This document shows positions 1 through 5,667 of a DNA stretch of 5,667 nucleotides, one piece after another. The translations under genes were made by a program, and so were the position numbers. The DNA lies in assembly GCA_947377705.1 (NCBI GenBank), contig CANCGU010000178.1:1-5667 (forward strand). The letters are read 5' to 3'. The DNA comes from Comamonadaceae bacterium. Lineage in GTDB: Bacteria > Pseudomonadota > Gammaproteobacteria > Burkholderiales > Burkholderiaceae. The number at the start of each line of letters is the position of its first letter. Positions within the stretch are counted from its first letter, which is position 1. Under the pieces are notes generated by a model that was not told the origin of the DNA, searched no databases, and saw nothing but the letters and a program-made list of their open reading frames with translations.

Positions 1-2
1 AG

Positions 3-488
3 TTAGTCGCGGAAGTTGTTGAACGACAAGGGCAAGTCGGTCATGTCTTTGCGAATCAAGGCCATGGCTGCTTGCAAGTCGTCGCGCTTGGTGCCGCTGA
101 CACGCACCGCATCGCCTTGGATGGCTGCTTGCACTTTGATTTTGCTGTCCTTGAGCAAACGCTGAATCTTTTTGGAGACTTCAGTTTCAATGCCGTTGCG
201 GATTTTGATGACTTGCTTGACCTTGTCGCCGCCCACTTTTTGCACATCGCCTTTGTCGAGGAAGCGCACATCGACTTCACGCTTGGTGAGTTTGTTGCGC
301 AACACATCTTCGACTTGCACCAGCTGAAAGTCCGCATCACCAAACATGGTGATTTCTTTGTCTTTGAGTTCAACGGCGGCAGAGGTGCCTTTGAAGTCAA
401 AGCGGGTGGCGATTTCTTTGGCAGTGTTTTCAACGGCGTTTTTCACTTCGACCAAATTGGGTTCGAGGACGGTGTCAAAAGAAGGCAT
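3..488 (-). CDS. yajQ: YajQ family cyclic di-GMP-binding protein
   Basis: This is a complete 161-residue cytoplasmic protein, close to the 163 residues of E. coli YajQ. Family landmarks are visible: the N-terminal MPSFD (1-5), RFDF (29-32), an IRNGI stretch (96-100), the conserved C-terminal block running from KDSK (113-116) through IQGD and RDDLQA to about 146, and the terminal NNFRD. The family has two ferredoxin-like domains. A Xanthomonas member binds cyclic di-GMP and influences virulence gene transcription through a partner regulator; in other species binding of nucleotides or RNA has been reported, so the exact role here is inferred. The ATG is fixed by the family-typical MPSFD start, although the ribosome binding site is weak. 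The gene is divergent from murB, with 39 bases between start codons. The TAA stop lies three bases from the window edge, so its terminator is not visible. Confidence 0.96.
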   Translation of the reverse strand: MPSFDTVLEPNLVEVKNAVENTAKEIATRFDFKGTSAAVELKDKEITMFGDADFQLVQVEDVLRNKLTKREVDVRFLDKGDVQKVGGDKVKQVIKIRNGIETEVSKKIQRLLKDSKIKVQAAIQGDAVRVSGTKRDDLQAAMALIRKDMTDLPLSFNNFRD

Positions 489-527
489 GGCAGTCGGCTT
501 TCAAAATCAGAATGAGACAATCGCCCT

Positions 528-1580
528 ATGTTAGTGGAACCCAATACCCCTCTTCAAGCGCACAACAGTTTTGGCATTTCGGCCAAAGCCCTGCAACTGG
601 TGCGCCTTCACACCGAGGCCGATGTGCAGGCCGTGTTGGCCGACGCGGCCTTGCGCGAAGCGCCTAAGTTTGTGCTGGGTGGTGGCAGCAACATTGTGCT
701 GACCGGTGACGTGAAGCCCTTGGTGCTGAAGGTGGAAATCAAAGGCATGCGCTTGGTGGAGGAGACCGACAAGGCTTGGGTGGTCGAGGCCGCCGCGGGC
801 GAAAACTGGCACGACTTGGTGCGCTGGACGCTGGACAAGGGCTGGCCCGGCTTGGAGAACATGGCGCTGATTCCGGGCAGCGTGGGTGCCTCGCCCGTGC
901 AAAACATTGGCGCCTATGGCGTGGAGTTGCAAGACCGCTTCCACTCGCTCGATGCAATCGACCTGAGCACCGGCCAAGCTTTCAGCCTAGACGCGGCGCA
1001 ATGCGCCTTTGGCTACCGCGACTCGGTGTTCAAGCACGAGAGCAGCGGACCAAATGGTTTGGGCTTGGCAGGCAAAGCCATCATCACCCGCGTACGCTTC
1101 TTGTTGCGTAAAGATTGGAAGCCGGTGTTGGGCTACCTCGACCTCGAACGCAAAATGGCCGAGACAGGCATCAGCCATCCCACGGCTCAGCAAATTTTTG
1201 AATGGGTGTGCGCCATTCGCCGCGCCAAGCTGCCAGACCCTGCGGTCATTGGCAATGCAGGCAGCTTCTTTAAAAACCCCACCGTCACCCAAGACCAGTG
1301 CGACGACATCATCGCGCGTGAGCCCAAAGTCGTGCACTACCTGTTGGACGATGGCCGCATCAAACTGGCGGCGGGCTGGCTGATTGATGCCTGCGGTTGG
1401 AAAGGCAAAACCGTGGGCAATGCCGGCGTGTACGACAAGCAAGCCTTGGTGCTGGTCAACGTGGGCGGCAGAGAACACCCTTGCACTGGCGGTGAGGTGA
1501 TGACTTTGGCCAAAGCCATTCAAACCAGTGTGTATGAGCGGTTTGGCATTCGGTTGGAGCCGGAGCCGGTGGTGGTGTAA
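528..1580 (+). CDS. murB: UDP-N-acetylenolpyruvoylglucosamine reductase (MurB, type I)
   Basis: MurB is an FAD enzyme that uses NADPH to reduce UDP-GlcNAc-enolpyruvate to UDP-MurNAc, the second committed step of peptidoglycan synthesis in the cytoplasm. The 350-residue protein (E. coli: 342) carries the FAD-binding VLGGGSN (49-55), the long block from GLENM (108-112) through IPGSVGASPVQNIGAYG (115-131), and FGYRDSVFK (161-169), whose Arg164 matches the catalytic Arg159 of E. coli. It also has NAGSFFKNP (243-251), where Ser246 matches the proton-donor Ser229, and LEPE near the C-terminus, where Glu344 matches Glu325. The GYLDL segment at 202-206 contains the Tyr equivalent to Tyr190 of E. coli, which marks a type I enzyme. 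About seven extra residues sit after FKHES (168-172), and the C-terminal tail is shorter than in E. coli. The ATG has only a weak GAGA-like ribosome site. All key residues are present, so it is probably active and essential. Confidence 0.98.
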   Translation: MLVEPNTPLQAHNSFGISAKALQLVRLHTEADVQAVLADAALREAPKFVLGGGSNIVLTGDVKPLVLKVEIKGMRLVEETDKAWVVEAAAGENWHDLVRWTLDKGWPGLENMALIPGSVGASPVQNIGAYGVELQDRFHSLDAIDLSTGQAFSLDAAQCAFGYRDSVFKHESSGPNGLGLAGKAIITRVRFLLRKDWKPVLGYLDLERKMAETGISHPTAQQIFEWVCAIRRAKLPDPAVIGNAGSFFKNPTVTQDQCDDIIAREPKVVHYLLDDGRIKLAAGWLIDACGWKGKTVGNAGVYDKQALVLVNVGGREHPCTGGEVMTLAKAIQTSVYERFGIRLEPEPVVV

Positions 1581-1584
1581 GAAG

Positions 1585-1613
1585 AAAAAAAGCGACCCGA
1601 AGGTCGCTTTTTT
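1585..1613. terminator. Bidirectional intrinsic terminator between murB and argG
   Basis: A perfect 7-bp stem, AGCGACC (1591-1597) pairing with GGTCGCT (1602-1608), encloses the four-base loop CGAA. It is flanked by an A-run (1585-1590) on the left and a T-run (1609-1613) on the right, so each strand yields a GC-rich hairpin followed by U residues. On the minus strand the loop reads C-UUCG-G, an exceptionally stable tetraloop. It sits 4 bases after the murB stop and 17 bases beyond the argG stop, which fits a shared terminator for two convergent genes. Confidence 0.93.
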
Positions 1614-1630
1614 ATTGGAGCTAGAAGTGT

Positions 1631-2992
<1,362 letters not shown>

Positions 2993-3310
2993 TTAACCGA
3001 AGTGGCAGATGTAGTGGTAGGGCTCAGTCACGCGAATGTCAAACTTCGAGTTGCCAGGCACGTTGAATTTTTCGCCAGCGCTGGACTTGACCCAGTCGTT
3101 GCTGCCGTCGAGTTTGTATTCACAAAAACCAGCCACGCATTCCATCACTTCAGGAGCTGCTGTGTTGAAGGTGAGGGTGGCAGGCAAGATGACGCCGACC
3201 GACAGCTTGGTGCCGTTGGCTGTGGTGATGGCGTGGCTGATGCACTTGCCGTCAAAAAACACATTGGCTTGGGTGGTGATGCTGACGCTGTCGATTTTTT
3301 CTGTGGTCAT
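2993..3310 (-). CDS. ppnP: Pyrimidine/purine nucleoside phosphorylase PpnP (YaiE/DUF1255 family)
   Basis: PpnP is a small cupin-fold cytoplasmic enzyme that phosphorolyses a broad range of nucleosides to a free base and ribose-1-phosphate in nucleoside salvage. The 105-residue product aligns with E. coli PpnP (94 residues) through YFSGK-like VFFDGK (17-22), SVGVILPATLTFNTAAPE (37-54), the G-x-x-FNVPG-x-S-x-F motif (79-90) and the C-terminal EPYHYICHF (96-104). It carries about 11 more residues at the N-terminus than E. coli; I recall MTT-type starts of this length in Burkholderiales homologues, so the ATG is retained despite a weak ribosome site (GAGCG about 10 bases upstream). The TAA stop is 21 bases before the argG start, suggesting co-transcription. 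Enzymatic activity is inferred from family membership. Confidence 0.93.
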   Translation of the reverse strand: MTTEKIDSVSITTQANVFFDGKCISHAITTANGTKLSVGVILPATLTFNTAAPEVMECVAGFCEYKLDGSNDWVKSSAGEKFNVPGNSKFDIRVTEPYHYICHFG

Positions 3311-3343
3311 GGTGTGCGCTCGGTATGAATTGCAAAACCGTAG

Positions 3344-3349
3344 ATTTTA
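3344..3349 (-). promoter_or_regulatory. Possible -10 box for the ppnP-argG unit
   Basis: Read on the minus strand, this is TAAAAT, matching five of six bases of the sigma-70 -10 consensus, with its near edge 33 bases upstream of the ppnP ATG. It lies just past the hairpin at 3365-3389, where a new transcription unit would be expected to begin. No good -35 box is visible at 16-18 bases spacing (the best is GGCTTT, inside the hairpin), so this is only a candidate. Confidence 0.3.
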
Positions 3350-3364
3350 GGTGACCCAAAACGA

Positions 3365-3389
3365 CAAAAGCCGCTGCAAGCGGCTTTTG
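3365..3389 (-). terminator. Probable intrinsic terminator of the glycine-zipper gene
   Basis: A perfect 11-bp inverted repeat, CAAAAGCCGCT (3365-3375) and AGCGGCTTTTG (3379-3389), flanks a three-base loop. On the minus strand it lies 36 bases beyond the stop of the glycine-zipper gene. The U-tract is contained in the stem end (TTTTG) and resumes as TCGTTTT, so termination should be good but the tail is not uninterrupted. It separates that gene from ppnP. Confidence 0.75.
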
Positions 3390-3398
3390 CTGATGTAT

Positions 3399-3416
3399 CA
3401 CGCCGAAATAGGCGTG
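3399..3416. repeat. Small inverted repeat just after the glycine-zipper stop codon
   Basis: The arms CACGCC (3399-3404) and GGCGTG (3411-3416) can form a 6-bp hairpin with a six-base loop. It starts nine bases beyond the stop codon of the minus-strand gene and precedes the stronger hairpin at 3365-3389. It has no U-tract of its own; it may stabilise the 3' end of the transcript or may be incidental. Confidence 0.45.
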
Positions 3417-3425
3417 TTGTCTGGC

Positions 3426-3962
3426 TTAGTAGCGAGGGGCGGAGCCTGCTGGTGGCACGCCGTAGCCCGTGTTGGCGGCAGGCGCCATGGGGGTGATTTG
3501 TAAACGCACGGTAGGGCCTGGGTCTTGGGGCATTTGCACGGTGTATTGCTTGCCTGCGAATTCGTAAACCACGTTGTAGGCCATGGTGCGGTTTTCGTAG
3601 AACATTTGCTGGCTGCAATTTTGTACGTTGCGCACTTCAGGGGTGGTGGGTCCTTCGATTTTGTCGCCCATGATGGCGCCGCCAAAGATGCCGGCCATGG
3701 TGGCCAAGGCGCGACCTGAGCCGTTACCAATTTGGTTGCCAATCGCACCGCCAGCGATAGCGCCCATTGCAGCGCCTGCGCCTGATTTTTGGCCTTCAGT
3801 GACGACTTGTTGGTTGTTGCACACCTGACGGGGCACCGCGACTTGTTGAATGATGGGCGTGCTGGAGATGACTTTGCCGACTTCTTGGGCTTGCACAGAA
3901 AAGGTGGCCAGCGCGGTCATTAAACCGGCGATGTAGGTGAGGTGAATGGAATTGTTTTTCAT
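3426..3962 (-). CDS. Exported glycine-zipper (2TM) domain protein of unknown function
   Basis: From the ATG at 3962 the product is 178 residues. Residues 1-25 form a signal peptide: K2 N3 N4, a hydrophobic core, then a VQA cleavage site before QEVGK. The residue after cleavage is Gln, not Cys, so it is not a lipoprotein. Residues about 60-104 form a double glycine zipper (GAGAAMGAIAGGAIGNQIGN at 61-80, then GIFGGAIMGDKIEG at 91-104), typical of SlyB/Rickettsia 17-kDa-antigen-like envelope proteins that insert in or associate with a membrane. C48 and C116, on either side of the zipper, could form a periplasmic disulfide. A VVYEFAGKQYTVQMPQDPGP segment (131-150) precedes a Pro/Gly/Ala-rich tail. 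An in-frame start at 4046 is possible but would bury the signal peptide and lacks the AAAGAGAG element upstream of 3962. The location is probably the periplasm or outer membrane; the role is unknown. Confidence 0.88.
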   Translation of the reverse strand: MKNNSIHLTYIAGLMTALATFSVQAQEVGKVISSTPIIQQVAVPRQVCNNQQVVTEGQKSGAGAAMGAIAGGAIGNQIGNGSGRALATMAGIFGGAIMGDKIEGPTTPEVRNVQNCSQQMFYENRTMAYNVVYEFAGKQYTVQMPQDPGPTVRLQITPMAPAANTGYGVPPAGSAPRY

Positions 3963-3969
3963 GGGGTAT

Positions 3970-3977
3970 CTCTCTTT
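3970..3977 (-). promoter_or_regulatory. Ribosome binding site deciding the glycine-zipper start
   Basis: On the minus strand AAAGAGAG ends seven bases before the ATG at 3962. It is a purine-rich, Shine-Dalgarno-like element at suitable spacing and supports the start that places the signal peptide at the N-terminus, rather than the in-frame start 84 bases upstream. Confidence 0.55.
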
Positions 3978-3996
3978 AACTGGGCAGAAGTGTAGT

Positions 3997-4023
3997 GCTT
4001 TGACCCTTGAGGGTCTGTAAAGC
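3997..4023. repeat. Inverted repeat upstream of the glycine-zipper gene
   Basis: The core arms GACCC (4002-4006) and GGGTC (4011-4015) surround TTGA. The outer arms GCTTT (3997-4001) and AAAGC (4019-4023) extend the pairing past a three-base bulge (4016-4018), giving ten base pairs in all. No U-run follows on either strand, so it is not a standard terminator for the reductase gene upstream. Its place 35-61 bases before the glycine-zipper ATG would suit an operator or a 5' leader structure. A TACACT sequence (minus strand, about 3988-3993) next to it could be a -10 box, but no good -35 accompanies it. Confidence 0.4.
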
Positions 4024-4049
4024 ATGGGTAAAACTTGCGCGTTCACCGC

Positions 4050-4409
4050 TCATTCCACAACGCGTGCCCATGCCTCTGGGTTGACGCCGACGATGACCGT
4101 GTGGCCTTGAACCACCACGGGGCGCTTGATCACGCTGAGGTGTTCTAGCATCACGGCGCGTGCCGATGCGTTGTCGACCACGCTGGCTTGCTGGGCTGCA
4201 TCGAGTTTGCGCCAAGTGGTGCCTTTGCGGTTCACCAAGACATCCCAGCTCACTTGCTGGAGCCACAAGTCCAAGGTGTCTGGCGGTACGCCTTGTTTTT
4301 TGAAATCGTGAAACACGTAGTCCACGCCATGGTCGGTCAGCCAGACGCGGGCTTTTTTGACGCTGTCGCAGTTGGGAATGCCGTAAACGGTGATGGTTGC
4401 TTTGCTCAT
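4050..4409 (-). CDS. ArsC/Spx-family reductase, YffB type
   Basis: This is a 119-residue thioredoxin-fold protein very similar in length and motifs to E. coli YffB (118 residues): VYGIPNCDSVKKARVWL (8-24), VDYVFHDFKKQGV (29-41), the RKGTTWRKLD block (61-70) and VIKRPVVV (93-100). Cys14 is the only cysteine, so there is no CXXC switch as in Gram-positive Spx. The true arsenate reductase NCGTSR motif is replaced by NCDSVK, so arsenate reduction is unlikely. Structural work on Pseudomonas YffB suggested a glutathione-dependent thiol reductase, but the physiological substrate is not known. The ATG at 4409 gives the usual MSKATITVYGI-type start; a second in-frame ATG at 4421 would add MIHP and cannot be excluded because neither has a clear ribosome site. 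The gene is divergent from folC, with 55 bases between the starts, and lies 87 bases upstream of the glycine-zipper gene. Confidence 0.92.
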   Translation of the reverse strand: MSKATITVYGIPNCDSVKKARVWLTDHGVDYVFHDFKKQGVPPDTLDLWLQQVSWDVLVNRKGTTWRKLDAAQQASVVDNASARAVMLEHLSVIKRPVVVQGHTVIVGVNPEAWARVVE

Positions 4410-4464
4410 AGGGTGAATCATGCCGCAAACCGAATGGCTTGCAGTCGTGGGCGACAATTGAAAG

Positions 4465-5667
4465 ATGAATTCATTAGCCAGCTGGCTCGCGCATTGCGAG
4501 CGTTTGCACCCCAAAAACATCGACATGGGCCTGGAGCGCGTGCGCACTGTGGTCGAGCGTATGGCGCTCAAATTTGATTGCCCCGTCATCACGGTGGCGG
4601 GCACCAATGGCAAGGGCTCGACCTGCGCCATGTTGGAGGCTTGTTTGTTAGAGGCAGGTTATCGCCCCGGCGTTTACACCTCACCACATTTGGTGCATTT
4701 CCAAGAACGCTGCCGTGTGCACGGCGAAACCGTGCAGCCCGACGATTTGCTGCCCCATTTTGAGAAAGTAGAAGCCGCGCGTACGCAAGGCGGTGAGGTG
4801 TCACTCACTTACTTCGAATTCACCACCTTGGCGATTTTGAGTCTGATGGCCTCGTCACCCATTGACGTGGCCATTCTCGAAGTGGGCTTGGGCGGCCGCT
4901 TAGATGCCGTGAATGTGATTGACCCGACCTGCTCGATCATCACCAGCGTGGACTTGGACCACATGGACTTCTTGGGCCATGACCGCGAAACCATAGGCCG
5001 CGAGAAGGCAGGCATCATGCGCACGGGCCGTCCCGTCATCGTGAGCGACCCCGTGCCGCCGCAAAGCGTGATTGACCACGCCACTGAAATTGGCGCCGAC
5101 TTGTGGCTGTTTGGCCGTGACTTCAACTTCACCGGTGACAAGCAACAATGGGGCTGGGCAGGGCGTGGGCGCCGTTACAGCGGTTTGGCTTATCCCGCGC
5201 TGCGTGGTGCCAATCAGCTGGTCAATGCCAGTGGCGTGTTGGCCGCGCTAGAGGCCTTGCGCAGCGAGATGCCTGTGACAGCGCAAGCCATTCGCAATGG
5301 CTTGGCCATGGTGGAGTTGCCGGGGCGTTTTCAAATCGTTCCTGGCCAACCTGCTTTGGTGTTTGATGTGGCGCACAACGCCCATGCCGTGGCCGCATTG
5401 ACCGAAAACTTGGATGCGATGGGTTTTTACCCCACCACCCATGTGGTGTTTGGTGCCATGGCCGACAAAGACGTGGCCCCCATGCTGGCGCGTGTGGCCC
5501 CCTTGGTGGACCGCTGGTACTTTTGCGATTTGCCTACCGAGCGTGCCGCCAAAGCCACTCAGTTGCAAGCCGTATGGCAAGCCGGCAACGCTCGCAAAGA
5601 CGTGCAAGCCAGCACCCATGACAACCCCCAAGCCGCGCTGGACGCGGCCGTGGCTGCGGCAGACCCC
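4465..5667 (+). CDS. folC: Bifunctional dihydrofolate/folylpolyglutamate synthase FolC (3' end outside window)
   Basis: FolC adds L-glutamate to dihydropteroate to make dihydrofolate, then extends the polyglutamate tail of reduced folates, using ATP, in the cytoplasm. The frame stays open for 401 codons to the window edge; the family usually has about 420-440, so only the extreme C-terminus is missing. Visible motifs are CERLHPKNIDMGLERV (11-26), the P-loop GTNGKGST (46-53), the TSPHLV loop (72-77), LEVGLGGRLDAVN (138-150), ITSVDLDHMDFLG (159-171), and IGREKAGI (177-184), whose Lys181 corresponds to the carbamylated active-site lysine. C-terminal (Mur ligase-like) domain motifs are PGRFQ (286-290), DVAHN (301-305) and VFGAMADKD (328-336). 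Ala306 replaces the proline that commonly follows DVAHN. An in-frame TGA at 4459-4461 excludes any upstream start; GAAAG abuts the ATG too closely to be an ideal ribosome site. It is divergent from the YffB-type gene. Confidence 0.96.
   Translation, partial: MNSLASWLAHCERLHPKNIDMGLERVRTVVERMALKFDCPVITVAGTNGKGSTCAMLEACLLEAGYRPGVYTSPHLVHFQERCRVHGETVQPDDLLPHFEKVEAARTQGGEVSLTYFEFTTLAILSLMASSPIDVAILEVGLGGRLDAVNVIDPTCSIITSVDLDHMDFLGHDRETIGREKAGIMRTGRPVIVSDPVPPQSVIDHATEIGADLWLFGRDFNFTGDKQQWGWAGRGRRYSGLAYPALRGANQLVNASGVLAALEALRSEMPVTAQAIRNGLAMVELPGRFQIVPGQPALVFDVAHNAHAVAALTENLDAMGFYPTTHVVFGAMADKDVAPMLARVAPLVDRWYFCDLPTERAAKATQLQAVWQAGNARKDVQASTHDNPQAALDAAVAAADP

Noticed and set aside
72..515. A 147-codon open frame antisense to yajQ
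   Set aside because: It is in the same phase-locked mirror register and results from the same codon avoidance; the yajQ product is clearly real.
531..1523. Two antisense open frames (531-977 and 987-1523) under murB
   Set aside because: Both mirror murB codons in register and are separated by a single CTA codon of murB at 984-986, which shows they are a codon-bias artefact rather than genes.
3963..4046. An N-terminal extension of the glycine-zipper protein to a start at 4046
   Set aside because: The extension would put 28 unrelated residues ahead of a clear signal peptide and run through the inverted repeat. The ATG at 3962 has a purine-rich ribosome site at proper spacing.
4410..4464. Divergent promoters between the YffB-type gene and folC
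   Set aside because: I looked for -35/-10 pairs on both strands and found none good enough to report, although promoters for the two genes probably lie here or inside the opposite gene.
4410..4631. An extension of the YffB-type gene to an upstream start at 4631
   Set aside because: The extension overlaps the start of folC on the other strand and bears no family resemblance. YffB proteins begin within a few residues of the VYGI strand.
4578..5366. Open frames in other registers within folC (for example 4578-4763, 4589-4804, 4809-5141, 5148-5366 and 5248-5631)
   Set aside because: The folC frame is open and motif-rich throughout; these shadows contain no recognisable domains.

Overview
This looks like ordinary chromosomal sequence from a betaproteobacterium, most likely Burkholderiales and probably Comamonadaceae (Limnohabitans- or Rhodoferax-like). 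That placement is inferred from the protein sequences, the moderately GC-rich composition and the strong avoidance of TTA, CTA and TCA codons. No mobile element, CRISPR array, prophage, tRNA or rRNA is visible. Almost all of the window is coding; the longest gap between genes is about 115 bases, so no stretch over 300 bases lacks a gene.

Layout from left to right. The complete yajQ gene (minus strand, c-di-GMP-binding family) lies head to head with murB (plus strand, peptidoglycan precursor synthesis), with only 39 bases between the start codons. murB converges on argG (minus strand, arginine biosynthesis), and a strong symmetrical hairpin between them should terminate transcription from both sides. 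argG lies 21 bases downstream of ppnP (minus strand, nucleoside phosphorylase), so the two are probably co-transcribed as ppnP-argG. Upstream of ppnP, a 115-base gap holds two hairpins and a possible -10 box. It separates ppnP from a gene for an exported glycine-zipper protein of unknown role (minus strand). An ArsC/Spx-family YffB-type thiol reductase gene (minus strand) follows, after an 87-base gap containing an inverted repeat. This reductase gene is divergent from folC (plus strand, folate biosynthesis), with 55 bases between the start codons. folC runs off the right edge after 401 codons and probably lacks only its last few dozen.

The genes are mostly housekeeping functions: cell wall (murB), arginine (argG), folate (folC), nucleoside salvage (ppnP), redox (yffB-like) and signalling (yajQ). 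Apart from the likely ppnP-argG pair they do not form one pathway. I see no convincing new biological system. The least understood items are the glycine-zipper envelope protein, the inverted repeat upstream of it, and the reason for pairing ppnP with argG.
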